Positions 36,710 through 44,712 of a stretch of DNA of 47,720 nucleotides are shown here, piece after piece. The translations under genes were made by a program, and so were the position numbers. Under the pieces are notes generated by a model. That model ran no database searches. It was given only the letters and a program-made list of their open reading frames with translations, and was not told where the DNA came from. This stretch comes from Oscillospiraceae bacterium (lineage in GTDB: Bacteria > Bacillota > Clostridia > Oscillospirales > Oscillospiraceae): NCBI GenBank assembly GCA_017434755.1, contig JAFRER010000009.1:1-47720 (forward strand), in the 5' to 3' direction. The first letter of the stretch is position 1, and each line of letters starts with the position of its first letter.

Positions 36710-37609
36710 ATGGATCATTACAGAAGCCTCAACAGCTTTCTGAAAGAGCAGTTTGGGGAAAAAGTCTATAAGCTGGCCTTCGACGGCGGCTTCACGTGTC
36801 CGACCAGAGACGGCAGCAAGGACACGCGCGGCTGCATTTTCTGCTCCGGCGGAAGCGGTGATTTCGCCGTTCCGGTTGGCGATGACTTCGGTGAGGCCAT
36901 GGAAATGGCCAAGGCTGTAGTGTCTGATAAAGGTGCGAAAAAGTTCATCGCCTATTTCCAGAGCTACACCGGCACCTACGCGCCCCTGGAGCGTCTCCGT
37001 TCCCTGTATACACAGGCGATCCGACATCCGGATGTCGCGGCGCTCTCCATCGCCACGCGGCCGGACTGCCTCGGTGAAGATGTGCTTGATCTGTTAAGCA
37101 TGCTTAACAGCATAAAGCCCGTATGGACCGAACTCGGCCTGCAGACCATCCACCCGTCCACAGCCGCGTATATCCGCCGCGGCTATGATCTGCCCGTATA
37201 TGACGAAGCGGTAAGGCGGCTCAGAGAACGGGATATCACCACCGTCGTCCATATGATCATCGGTCTGCCCGGAGAGACACCGGAGATGATACGGCAGACG
37301 GCGCAGCACATCGGTGAAAGCGGCGTGGAGGGCATCAAACTGCAGCTGCTCCACGTTCTCCGGGGCACGGACCTTGAGCGGGACTATCTTGCCGGGAAGT
37401 TCAGCACCCTCTCGCTCGATGAATATATCAATGTCCTGGAGATGTGCATCGAAAGCCTGCCGCCGGATATGGTGATCCACCGCCTCACAGGAGACGGTGC
37501 GAAACGGGATCTGATTGCTCCCCTTTGGAGCGCAGACAAGAAGACCGTGCTGAATGCGATAAACAACGCATTTGAACGTGACAATGTGATGCAGGGCTCA
37601 AGGCTCTGA
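36710..37609 (+). CDS. radical SAM protein, YhcC-like (TIGR01212 family)
   Basis: 299 aa from the ATG at 36710 (AAAGGTG site); an in-frame GTG lies 9 bp upstream. The radical SAM cysteines are C30, C42 and C45 (C-x11-C-x2-C), the wide spacing seen in YhcC. Blocks KFIAYFQSYTGTYAP, SIATRPDCL and ELGLQTIHPSTAAYIRRGY support this. The reaction is not established. It is 20 bp after the permease gene and may share its transcript, but its role appears unrelated. Confidence 0.92.
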   Translation: MDHYRSLNSFLKEQFGEKVYKLAFDGGFTCPTRDGSKDTRGCIFCSGGSGDFAVPVGDDFGEAMEMAKAVVSDKGAKKFIAYFQSYTGTYAPLERLRSLYTQAIRHPDVAALSIATRPDCLGEDVLDLLSMLNSIKPVWTELGLQTIHPSTAAYIRRGYDLPVYDEAVRRLRERDITTVVHMIIGLPGETPEMIRQTAQHIGESGVEGIKLQLLHVLRGTDLERDYLAGKFSTLSLDEYINVLEMCIESLPPDMVIHRLTGDGAKRDLIAPLWSADKKTVLNAINNAFERDNVMQGSRL

Positions 37610-37615
37610 AAACAT

Positions 37616-37647
37616 CAAAAGCCCCCGTTCGAAGACGGGGGCTTTTG
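37616..37647. terminator. bidirectional terminator between radical SAM and rplA
   Basis: CAAAAGCCCCCGT / ACGGGGGCTTTTG hairpin with A/T ends on both sides, lying between convergent genes that end at 37609 (+) and 37664 (-). Confidence 0.92.
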
Positions 37648-37663
37648 ACTCTCTGTATTTGAA

Positions 37664-38356
37664 TTACAGTTGCTTCTGGGCGTTGACCTTCACGCCGGGG
37701 CCCATGGTGGAGGCGGTGACGCAGGTACGGATGTACTGGCCTTTCGCCGCCGCGGGCTTGGCCTTCACGATGGCTCCGATGAGAGCAACATAGTTCTCAT
37801 AGAGCTTCTCCGCGCCGAAGCTGACCTTGCCGATGGGGCAGTGGATGATGTTGGTCTTATCCAGACGATACTCGACCTTGCCGGCTTTCGCCTCGCTGAT
37901 GGCCTGAACAACATTCGCGTTGACAGTGCCTGCCTTCGGGGAGGGCATGAGGCCCTTCGGTCCGAGGATCTTACCGAGACGTCCGATAACGCCCATCATC
38001 TTGGGATGCGCGATAACGGTATCGAACTCAAACCAGTTCTCTTTCTGGATCTTCTCGACCAGTTCCTGGCCGCCGGCATAGTCGGCGCCGGCTGCGAGAG
38101 CCTCGTCAACGAGCTCGGGCATGCAGAAGCAGAGCACGCGGACGGTCTTGCCGGTTCCGTTCGGGAGGACGATGGCGCCGCGGACCTGCTGGTCAGCGTG
38201 ACGGCCGTCGACACCGAGCTTCACGTGCAGCTCGACGGTTTCGTCGAACTTGGCCTTGCTTGCGTTGCAGACGATCTGGAGAGCCTCCATCGGATCATAG
38301 ACGGTCTGCTTATCGAAGAGCTTGACGCTCTCTTTGTAATTCTTTCCTCTGAACAT
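37664..38356 (-). CDS. rplA: ribosomal protein L1
   Basis: 230 aa, typical length. The signature block [20 protein letters not shown] and the GKTVRVLCF segment are clear. L1 forms the mobile stalk beside the E site and binds 23S rRNA; in many bacteria it represses its own operon. Last gene of the rpmG-secE-nusG-rplK-rplA unit. Confidence 0.98.
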   Translation of the reverse strand: MFRGKNYKESVKLFDKQTVYDPMEALQIVCNASKAKFDETVELHVKLGVDGRHADQQVRGAIVLPNGTGKTVRVLCFCMPELVDEALAAGADYAGGQELVEKIQKENWFEFDTVIAHPKMMGVIGRLGKILGPKGLMPSPKAGTVNANVVQAISEAKAGKVEYRLDKTNIIHCPIGKVSFGAEKLYENYVALIGAIVKAKPAAAKGQYIRTCVTASTMGPGVKVNAQKQL

Positions 38357-38371
38357 TCTTCCTTACCTCCC

Positions 38372-38797
38372 TCAGTCTCCGACGATGACGCCCATGGAGC
38401 GGCAGGTTCCCTTGATCATGCTGATGGCGGATTCGATATCCGTGCAGTTGAGGTCGGGCATCTTCTGCTCGGCGATCTTGCGGACATCTTCCATGCTGAT
38501 CGTGGCGACCTTGTCTCTCTGGGGGACCCCGGAAGCGGTCTCGATCCCGCAGGCCTTCTTGATGAGCAGGGCGGCGTGGGGAGTCTTGCAGACAAATGTG
38601 AAGCTGCGGTCTGAATAGACCGTGATGACGACGGGGATCATGAGACCCATGTCGCCCTTGGTGCGTTCATTGAAATCTTTCGTAAACTGTCCTATATTCA
38701 CGCCGTACTGGCCGAGCGCAGGGCCGACGGGGGGAGCCGGAGTGGCTTTTCCGGCAGGGACCTGGAACCTAACGTATCCAACAACTTTCTGTGCCAA
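38372..38797 (-). CDS. rplK: ribosomal protein L11
   Basis: 141 aa. The start [20 protein letters not shown] and the [14 protein letters not shown] block are canonical, and the C-terminal rRNA-binding domain ends in the MGVIVGD type tail. It sits at the GTPase centre and is the target site of thiostrepton-like antibiotics and of RelA activation. 15 bp before rplA. Confidence 0.98.
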   Translation of the reverse strand: MAQKVVGYVRFQVPAGKATPAPPVGPALGQYGVNIGQFTKDFNERTKGDMGLMIPVVITVYSDRSFTFVCKTPHAALLIKKACGIETASGVPQRDKVATISMEDVRKIAEQKMPDLNCTDIESAISMIKGTCRSMGVIVGD

Positions 38798-38819
38798 AGT
38801 AAAGCACCTCTTTCTTTAA

Positions 38820-39344
38820 TTAATCTTTGATTGCCTCGACCTGATCGAGCTCCAGATCCACCGGAGTCTCTCTTCCGAACATGGACACCACAACGCGCAC
38901 GTAATCGTCGTCCGGATCCAGCTCCTCCACAGTGCCTATAAAGCCTGCGAGCGGACCGTCGACGACCTTGACGCTGTCGCCTACGGCGTAGCCGACGACA
39001 ATCTCTCTGTGCTCCACGCCCAGGTCAAGTATTTCCTGCTCCGTCAGGGGGACGGCCTTGCCGTCCGAGCCTACGAAGCCCGTTGCGCCGCGGACATTGC
39101 GCACCAGATGCCAGCTCTCATCCGTGAGTATCATCTTCACGAGGACATAGCCGGGGAAGACCTTGCGTTCCACGGTCTTCTCACCTTCATCGGTGTACTC
39201 GGTGACCTTCTCCATCGGAATGTTCACTTCCTTGATAAGGTCCGTCATCCTGCGGTTCTCAGCCGCCTTCATCACCGCGGCGGCAACTGCGTTTTCATAT
39301 CCCGAATAGGTATGTACAACATACCATTTTGCTTCTTCGGCCAT
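38820..39344 (-). CDS. nusG: transcription termination/antitermination factor NusG
   Basis: 174 aa. The NGN domain begins AKWYVVHTYSGYENAV, and the C-terminal KOW domain holds GDSVKVVDGPLAGFIGTVEE. It binds RNA polymerase, controls pausing and couples to the ribosome. Its ATG shares one base with the secE stop. Confidence 0.97.
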   Translation of the reverse strand: MAEEAKWYVVHTYSGYENAVAAAVMKAAENRRMTDLIKEVNIPMEKVTEYTDEGEKTVERKVFPGYVLVKMILTDESWHLVRNVRGATGFVGSDGKAVPLTEQEILDLGVEHREIVVGYAVGDSVKVVDGPLAGFIGTVEELDPDDDYVRVVVSMFGRETPVDLELDQVEAIKD

Positions 39345-39622
39345 CAGTTCACCCTTGCAAGTTTGAAAATCAGGTTTATAAACTGCTGGGCAAGCTGGTC
39401 AAAGCCCCAGATCACTACCGCGGAAGAGAGCATGACGACCAGTGAAACACCCGTGTTCTTCATGAGCTGTTTGGGAGTGGGCCAGATCACTTTTTTGAGC
39501 TCGCTCTTCATCTCACGGAACCACTTGCCTATCCTTTTGAACAGGTTGGGTTTCTTGTCTTCCTTCTTTACGGCGGTGACGGCCTTTGCAGGGGCCGCAT
39601 TGACTTTCTTTTCTTCAGCCAT
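39344..39622 (-). CDS. secE: preprotein translocase subunit SecE
   Basis: 92 aa from the ATG at 39622. An in-frame GTG 6 bp upstream lies too near the AAAGGA site. A Lys/Ala-rich N-terminal tail precedes the conserved GKWFREMKSELKKVIWPTPKQL amphipathic helix and one membrane segment. It clamps the two halves of SecY. Confidence 0.95.
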   Translation of the reverse strand: MAEEKKVNAAPAKAVTAVKKEDKKPNLFKRIGKWFREMKSELKKVIWPTPKQLMKNTGVSLVVMLSSAVVIWGFDQLAQQFINLIFKLARVN

Positions 39623-39643
39623 TTTCACTCATCCTTTCAGAAG

Positions 39644-39805
39644 TCACTTGGTCTCAACATGCTTGGTATGCTTCCGGCAGAAAGGGCAGTATTTACTGCG
39701 CTCCAAACGGTCTGAAGTGTTCTTCTTGTTCTTGACCGTGTTGTAGTTCCTCTGCTTGCATTCTTCGCATCTGAGCGTTATTTTTACTCGTGCGCCTGCA
39801 GCCAT
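39644..39805 (-). CDS. rpmG: ribosomal protein L33
   Basis: 53 aa from the ATG at 39805 (AGGAGGTG site); the in-frame extension upstream is leader. Four zinc-binding cysteines are retained (C13/C16 and C40/C43), which makes this the zinc-containing form. First gene of its operon. Confidence 0.95.
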   Translation of the reverse strand: MAAGARVKITLRCEECKQRNYNTVKNKKNTSDRLERSKYCPFCRKHTKHVETK

Positions 39806-39863
39806 ATTTCGGCACCTCCTATTTTTATTTACCCTTGACGCGGGCATGCCTCCCTGTATGGGT

Positions 39864-39912
39864 CAGACAGGTCTTTTTGCTGTAAAAAAGCGCGCAAAAA
39901 GAAACCTATCTG
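39864..39912 (-). promoter_or_regulatory. long hairpin in the rpmG leader
   Basis: CAGATAGGTTTCTTTTTGC and GCAAAAAGACCTGTCTG pair almost perfectly on the minus strand, around a 13-nt loop that contains GCGC and TTTTTT. It starts about 17 bp after the -10 box, so it would fold at the 5' end of the transcript. It may stabilise the mRNA or bind a ribosomal protein; it does not look like a simple terminator. Confidence 0.55.
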
Positions 39913-39928
39913 CCGACAGGTAAGTCAT

Positions 39929-39957
39929 AATATAGCACAGCACATCCGCGCGGTCAA
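39929..39957 (-). promoter_or_regulatory. sigma-A promoter of rpmG-secE-nusG-rplK-rplA
   Basis: TTGACC (39952-39957), a 17-bp spacer and TATATT (39929-39934) on the minus strand, the same -10 as in the rrn promoters at the left edge. Confidence 0.82.
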
Positions 39958-40008
39958 CTGTTTTTTGGTGTTTTTGCGGCTTTTTTTGATCGTTCCACGC
40001 ACGCTCCC

Positions 40009-40037
40009 TTGCACTGTGAAACATTCGGTGATATAGT
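40009..40037 (+). promoter_or_regulatory. sigma-A promoter of folC-ruvX
   Basis: TTGCAC (40009-40014), a 17-bp spacer and TATAGT (40032-40037), about 50 bp before the folC ATG. It is divergent from the rpmG promoter. Confidence 0.7.
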
Positions 40038-40086
40038 CAGTTTTGCGGTCTGTCTCAAGGCCGTGCATTACACAGGAGATCAGCTT

Positions 40087-41355
40087 ATGGATTACAGAGA
40101 AGCTATGAAATATATAAGCGGCACATCCTGGTTCGGAGCCGAACCGTCGCTCGAACGCATCTCGGAACTGCTGGAACATCTCGGAAACCCGCAGGACGGT
40201 CTTCGCTTCGTACACATCGCCGGCACCAACGGCAAGGGCAGCTGCGCCGCTATGACCGCATCCGTCCTGAAAGCCGCCGGCTACAGGACCGGTCTGTTCA
40301 CTTCTCCCTACATTTCCCGCTTCAACGAGCGGATGCAGATAAACGGGAAACAGATAGAAGATGAAGTCATTGCCGGGATCGTCACGGAGGTGCAGCCCGC
40401 GGCGGATGCGATGGCCGTGCACCCGACGCAGTTCGAGATGATGACTGCCTGCGCCCTGCTGTGGTTCGCCCGTGAAAAGTGTGACATAGCCGTGCTCGAG
40501 ACGGGGCTCGGCGGCAGATTTGACGCCACCAACGTCATCCGCTGCCCGGAGGCCGCAGTCATCATGAACATCGGTCTGGACCACACGGGCATCCTCGGCA
40601 GCACCGTGGAGCAGATCGCCTTCGAAAAGGCAGGGATTATCAAGCCCGGCTGCGACTGCGTGCTGTACGATCAGCCGGAAAACGTCGCCGCCGTGATAGC
40701 GAATATCTGCCAAGAGCGCGGCGCGCGTCTGCACCGGGCGGACTTCACACGCATCCGCAGCGAGTTCGACAGCATAGATGGTCAGGTGTTCACCTACCGG
40801 GGCGAGGCGTACGCCATCCCCCTGCTTGGCGCAAACCAGCTGCGAAACGCCGCCGTGGTGATCGATACCGTCGATGTGCTCCGGAGCAAGGGATGGAAGC
40901 TCGAGCAGAGCGATGTTGAGCACGGGCTCTATGCCGTAAGCTGGCCTGCCCGTTTTGAGATCATCTCGGACGATCCCTTCTTCGTCGTGGACGGCGGTCA
41001 CAATCCCCAGTGCGCCGCATCCGTCGCGGAGAATCTCCTTCACTACTTCCCCGATAAGCGCCGCATTATCCTCACCGGCGTTATGCGGGACAAGGACTCC
41101 TGCGGCATCTTCACCGCACTCGATCCCGTGGCGGATGAGTATATCTGCGTCGAACCCCAGAACAGCCCCCGGGCGCTTCCGGCGGAAGAACTTGCGGAGT
41201 TTCTGAAGGAATTCGGCAAGAAGACCACTGCCTGTGAGAGCATAAGCAAAGGCGTTGCCGCAGCGCTCGACGCTGCCGGAGAAGACGGCATGATCTGCGC
41301 CACAGGCTCCATGTATATAGCAGGCCCGGTAAGAGCCTGCTTCGATCTGCCGTAA
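40087..41355 (+). CDS. folC: bifunctional folylpolyglutamate/dihydrofolate synthase
   Basis: 422 aa from the ATG at 40087 (AGGAG site); the open frame upstream contains the promoter. The Mur-ligase P-loop AGTNGKGS is at 45-52, followed by the FTSPYISRFNERM and ETGLGGRFDATNVI blocks of the family. It adds glutamate to folates and may also make dihydrofolate. Operon with ruvX, 11 bp apart. Confidence 0.95.
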   Translation: MDYREAMKYISGTSWFGAEPSLERISELLEHLGNPQDGLRFVHIAGTNGKGSCAAMTASVLKAAGYRTGLFTSPYISRFNERMQINGKQIEDEVIAGIVTEVQPAADAMAVHPTQFEMMTACALLWFAREKCDIAVLETGLGGRFDATNVIRCPEAAVIMNIGLDHTGILGSTVEQIAFEKAGIIKPGCDCVLYDQPENVAAVIANICQERGARLHRADFTRIRSEFDSIDGQVFTYRGEAYAIPLLGANQLRNAAVVIDTVDVLRSKGWKLEQSDVEHGLYAVSWPARFEIISDDPFFVVDGGHNPQCAASVAENLLHYFPDKRRIILTGVMRDKDSCGIFTALDPVADEYICVEPQNSPRALPAEELAEFLKEFGKKTTACESISKGVAAALDAAGEDGMICATGSMYIAGPVRACFDLP

Positions 41356-41366
41356 AGGAGGGCACC

Positions 41367-41777
41367 ATGAGGATTCTTGCCGTTGACTATGGTGACGCGA
41401 GGACCGGCCTCGCCGTTTCCGATCTCTCAGGACTCATCTGCGCGGACGCCTGGACCATCGAGGAATGGAACTTCGACCGCTGCGCAGACAGGATCTGTAC
41501 CGCGGCAGCAGAGCGCGAAGCGGGGCTCATCGTCCTCGGCCTGCCGAAGAACATGGACGGCACGGAGGGCGCGAGGGCTGAAAAAAGCCGTGAACTCAAG
41601 GCCCTGCTGGAGGAGAAAAGCGGCCTCGATGTCGTCCTTTGGGATGAGAGACTGAGTACCGTGCAGGCCCACGCCATTCTCCACTCCGTCGGAAAGAAAG
41701 AAAAGAAGCACAAAAGAAATGTCGACGCGGTGGCGGCGGAACTGATACTTGAATCGTATCTCGGTTCTCTGCGCTGA
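41367..41777 (+). CDS. ruvX: YqgF/RuvX Holliday-junction resolvase-like nuclease
   Basis: 136 aa. The RNase H-like fold is marked by DYGDARTGLAVSD, LGLPKNMDGTEG, WDERLSTVQA and the last acidic block NVDAVAAELILE. Members process pre-16S rRNA ends or act on junctions. ATG with an AAAGGAGGG site. Confidence 0.94.
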   Translation: MRILAVDYGDARTGLAVSDLSGLICADAWTIEEWNFDRCADRICTAAAEREAGLIVLGLPKNMDGTEGARAEKSRELKALLEEKSGLDVVLWDERLSTVQAHAILHSVGKKEKKHKRNVDAVAAELILESYLGSLR

Positions 41778-41791
41778 AGCACTTTTGAAAG

Positions 41792-41832
41792 GACAGCATA
41801 CGGGCAGCTGGAAAGGCCGCCCGTATGCTGTC
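41792..41832. terminator. inverted repeat between convergent ruvX and lysR
   Basis: GACAGCATACGGGC / GCCCGTATGCTGTC makes a strong stem. A clear T run is missing on either side (TCACTAT on plus, CTTTCAA on minus), so it is a weak intrinsic terminator or an mRNA 3'-end stabiliser. Confidence 0.6.
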
Positions 41833-41880
41833 TCACTATATTATTCACTATATTATATAGTATTTGTAGATACTGACTCT

Positions 41881-42831
41881 TTACAGAAATTTGGTGTCCT
41901 CGGGAATGCTGTGGGCTTTCTCCGGCATTCTGTAGGGCTGCGTTCCCATCCGTTCCTCCTCCATACAGTCGCGCACGAAATTGATGAACTCACGCGCGAT
42001 ATCCGACTGGAATCCGCTCCGGTTCCACACAAGCGCGTATTCGACCTGTCTGGAGCTCTCCGTGATGATCTTTTTTACCATGAGAGAATTCTCCATGTAG
42101 GTGGTCATGGGGAAAATGCAGATCCCGGCATTCTGCTCGGCCAGTGCCTCTGCGTCGATATAGTTGGACAGATCGCCCGCAATCACCGGCTCTTCATCCA
42201 GTTCCCTGAACCAGGCCCGGATCGCTTCCATTCTTGACTGACGGGTTGGGATGAACAGCGGCTGCCCGATGAGCTTTCGAAGGGGAATGGTGTCTCCTTC
42301 CTCTTCTGCCAGCGGATGTTTCCTCGATATCATGGCCACCCATGGTTCGCGGCCCACCGGAATGCCCTCGAGCTGCTCGGCATTATACGGGGCAGCCATT
42401 AATGCAAGCTCTGCCAGCCCGTGATTCAGCCTTGCCAGCACCTCGTCCCCGCTGCCGTTCCACAGATGGATCCTCACGCTCGGATACTCCGCCCGGAAAC
42501 CTGCGATCCATCTTGCAAGAAGATACGGCGCACGCCCTTCCACCAGGCTGATGTTCAGATCGCCCGAAAGCCCCTCCAGCGATTGGAGCTCCTGCATGGT
42601 CTGATCCGACATTTCCAGCATCTGTACCGCCCGACGGTAAAGATGCATCCCCGCATCGGTTATAGTAAGGTTGCGTTTCCCTCTTACGAAAAGCTGCACC
42701 CCCAGTTCCTTTTCCAGCCCCTTGATCTGGCTGGACAGCGGCGGCTGGCTCATGCCCAGCCTTTCAGCCGCGTGGGTGATGTTCAGTTCCTCAGCGACGA
42801 CCACAAAATACTTCAGCGAACGCAGATCCAC
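41881..42831 (-). CDS. LysR-family transcription regulator
   Basis: 316 aa, full length. The winged helix-turn-helix comes first (MDLRSLKYFVVVAEELNITH, then AAERLGMSQPPLSSQIKGLEKELGVQLF) and the two-lobed effector domain follows (about 90-300). The start is GTG at 42831, 8 bp after a GGGGG site. No gene diverges from it before the tRNAs, so its target is not obvious from context; its own promoter is a likely site of autoregulation. Confidence 0.94.
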   Translation of the reverse strand: MDLRSLKYFVVVAEELNITHAAERLGMSQPPLSSQIKGLEKELGVQLFVRGKRNLTITDAGMHLYRRAVQMLEMSDQTMQELQSLEGLSGDLNISLVEGRAPYLLARWIAGFRAEYPSVRIHLWNGSGDEVLARLNHGLAELALMAAPYNAEQLEGIPVGREPWVAMISRKHPLAEEEGDTIPLRKLIGQPLFIPTRQSRMEAIRAWFRELDEEPVIAGDLSNYIDAEALAEQNAGICIFPMTTYMENSLMVKKIITESSRQVEYALVWNRSGFQSDIAREFINFVRDCMEEERMGTQPYRMPEKAHSIPEDTKFL

Positions 42832-42888
42832 GGCTCATGCCCCCTCTTTATACAGATCACACTTGCATCATACAAAAAACATATCGTA

Positions 42889-42917
42889 AGTATACACATA
42901 AACTGTTGTTTAGGCAA
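42889..42917 (-). promoter_or_regulatory. promoter of the LysR gene
   Basis: TTGCCT (42912-42917), a 17-bp spacer and TATACT (42889-42894) on the minus strand. Confidence 0.65.
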
Positions 42918-43008
42918 GTATCATTCTTTTTTTTAATAATTAACTTCTTCCCGAAGGATCGCAAAGTGATCGTACAGCACAGGGACAAGGCAAAAATAAA
43001 AAATAATA

Positions 43009-43037
43009 TTGACAAAGCCCGGCTTATTTGTTAATAT
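43009..43037 (+). promoter_or_regulatory. sigma-A promoter of the tRNA genes
   Basis: TTGACA (43009-43014), a 17-bp spacer and TAATAT (43032-43037); transcription would start about 7 bp before tRNA-Asp. Confidence 0.8.
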
Positions 43038-43050
43038 AATCAAGCTAATT

Positions 43051-43127
<77 letters not shown>

Positions 43128-43130
43128 AAA

Positions 43131-43152
43131 TGCCCCTTCTCCAAAAGGGGCA
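43131..43152 (+). other. inter-tRNA hairpin
   Basis: TGCCCCTT / AAGGGGCA lies between the two tRNA genes and may guide processing or act as a weak terminator. Confidence 0.5.
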
Positions 43153-43160
43153 TTCAATTT

Positions 43161-43236
<76 letters not shown>

Positions 43237-43240
43237 AAAA

Positions 43241-43268
43241 AAAAGAGAGGCATATGCCTCTCTTTTTT
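43241..43268 (+). terminator. terminator after tRNA-Thr
   Basis: AAAAGAGAGGC / GCCTCTCTTTT hairpin followed by a T run. Confidence 0.88.
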
Positions 43269-43277
43269 ATTTGGAGC

Positions 43278-43471
43278 AAGTTTGCTTTGCAAACTTATCC
43301 GCGCGGCGGGGCTATTGGACGTGAAAGACACCCTTCCTGGGTTTCTTTCACAATATCTTCCTTCCCGTAATAAGAAGATACCAAACACGAACTGCCGACC
43401 TCCATTTGAGCGAGGCTTTGCCGAGCGGAGCAGGCATCACAGAGTATATCGCGTAAGCGATATGCACTGTG
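43278..43471. repeat. cluster of imperfect palindromes
   Basis: A gene-free stretch made of successive inverted repeats: AAGTTTGC/GCAAACTT (43278-43296), GTGAAAGA..TCTTTCAC (43321-43351), TATCTTC/GAAGATA (43354-43380), a GAGGC/GCCGAG-type stem (about 43410-43430) and CACAG-ATATCGC/GCGATAT-CTGTG (43438-43471). No T runs follow them, so they are not a terminator series. They look like mobile palindromic intergenic elements. Confidence 0.6.
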
Positions 43472-43498
43472 GCAGTTCGAATCTGCCCAGCGGCTCCA
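43471..43498 (+). pseudogene. tRNA 3'-end remnant
   Basis: 28 nt matching the last 28 nt of tRNA-Thr (43209-43236), including the T arm, acceptor strand and CCA, at 27 of 28 positions; the one change (CAGCGGC for CAGCAGC) would suit a different acceptor stem. No matching 5' half lies upstream. It is either the rest of a deleted second tRNA or the duplicate left by integration into a tRNA 3' end. Confidence 0.75.
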
Positions 43499-43502
43499 AG
43501 GA

Positions 43503-43534
43503 AGCAGTTGTCCCGACAGGGGCAGCTGCTTTTT
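43503..43534 (+). terminator. terminator after the tRNA remnant
   Basis: AGCAGTTGTCCC / GGGGCAGCTGCT followed by TTTT. Its place right behind the remnant suggests it was the terminator of a former tRNA gene. Confidence 0.75.
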
Positions 43535-43551
43535 CGTGCTCATCGCTTTCG

Positions 43552-43592
43552 ATAAATGTCGCCCTGCGGGCGACCTCAAGTCGTCGATTTAT
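43552..43592. repeat. nested palindrome before the ADP-ribosylglycohydrolase gene
   Basis: ATAAAT...ATTTAT flank an inner GTCGCCC/GGGCGAC hairpin. Two TATAAT-like boxes (about 43595 and 43605) lie just after it, but no good -35 box matches them. Confidence 0.5.
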
Positions 43593-43645
43593 GCTATAAT
43601 CCGTGTATAATGAAAATCCATGATACTTGAAAGGAGATTGGTAAT

Positions 43646-44449
43646 GTGATTGGTGCAATACTGGGAGATATCGCAGGTTCCCGTTTTGAATTCAACAATC
43701 TTTTGAGCAAGGACTTTGAGTTTCTCACTGACAGATGCGAATTCACCGATGACACGGTGATGACCTGCGCCGTGGCTCAGGCTCTGATGGACAGCAGTCC
43801 GGACTTCTCGGATCTGTCGGAGAAGGCAGTCGAGGCGATGCAGAAGATCGGCCGGCAGTATCCGGACTGCGGTTATGGGGCAAAATTCATATTCTGGATG
43901 TTCTCGGATGATCCGAAGCCGTATAACAGCTGCGGCAACGGCTCTGCTATGCGCATCAGTCCGGTCGGCTTCGCGGCGCGGGATGTCGATGAGGCCAAAA
44001 GGCTCTCCGCTGCGGTGACCCGGGTCACCCATGATCATCCGGAGGGTATGAAAGGCGCTGAGTCGACAGCCGTCGCCATCGTTCTCGCGCGTCAGGGCAA
44101 GAGCAAGGAAGAGATCCGCAAAGCAATGGAAAGCTATTACGACCTTTCCATGACCGTGGACAAATACCGCCGCGAATGTGACGGCCACGGCAAAGAGATA
44201 TGCCAGATATCCGTGCCGCAGGCATTCGTCTGCTTCCTCGAAGGCAAAAGCTATGAAGATGTGATCCGCAACTGTGTCTCCATCGGCGGTGACAGTGATA
44301 CAATCGCAGCCATCGCCGGCGGTATCGCTGAGGCGTTCTTCGGTATCCCCGAGGAATTGAAAGCCCGTTCGATGGACTTCCTCACGCCGGTCCTCGCAGA
44401 CATTTGCAGTCGATTCGCTGTCTGGTGTGCGGAAAGGCAAATGGTCTGA
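43646..44449 (+). CDS. ADP-ribosylglycohydrolase family protein (DraG-like)
   Basis: 267 aa. The start is GTG at 43646 after an AAAGGAG site; a nearby ATG is followed at once by a stop. The family metal motifs are all seen: FTDDTVMTCAVAQAL near the N-terminus, SCGNGSAMRISPVG in the middle and SIGGDSDTIAAIAGGIAEA near the end, which together bind two Mg ions. It should remove ADP-ribose from a protein or small molecule. No ADP-ribosyltransferase or nitrogenase gene is nearby. It stands alone between the tRNA scar and the integrated element and has its own terminator. Confidence 0.93.
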   Translation: MIGAILGDIAGSRFEFNNLLSKDFEFLTDRCEFTDDTVMTCAVAQALMDSSPDFSDLSEKAVEAMQKIGRQYPDCGYGAKFIFWMFSDDPKPYNSCGNGSAMRISPVGFAARDVDEAKRLSAAVTRVTHDHPEGMKGAESTAVAIVLARQGKSKEEIRKAMESYYDLSMTVDKYRRECDGHGKEICQISVPQAFVCFLEGKSYEDVIRNCVSIGGDSDTIAAIAGGIAEAFFGIPEELKARSMDFLTPVLADICSRFAVWCAERQMV

Positions 44450-44464
44450 ACTTCCGCTCAGAAA

Positions 44465-44492
44465 AAAACCACCCGCAAAGCGGGTGGTTTTT
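44465..44492 (+). terminator. terminator of the ADP-ribosylglycohydrolase gene
   Basis: AAAACCACCCGC / GCGGGTGGTTTT hairpin with a three-base loop and T run, 15 bp past the stop. Confidence 0.92.

Positions 44493-44712
<220 letters not shown>

Noticed and set aside
43278-43592. A CRISPR array as the reason for the palindromes
   Set aside because: The palindromes differ from each other, there is no constant repeat-spacer unit and no cas genes are in the window.
43295-43658. Further minus-strand ORFs over the tRNA remnant (GRFELPQCISL and WADSNCHSAY types)
   Set aside because: The same artefact: antisense reading of a tRNA fragment and palindromes, with no ribosome site.
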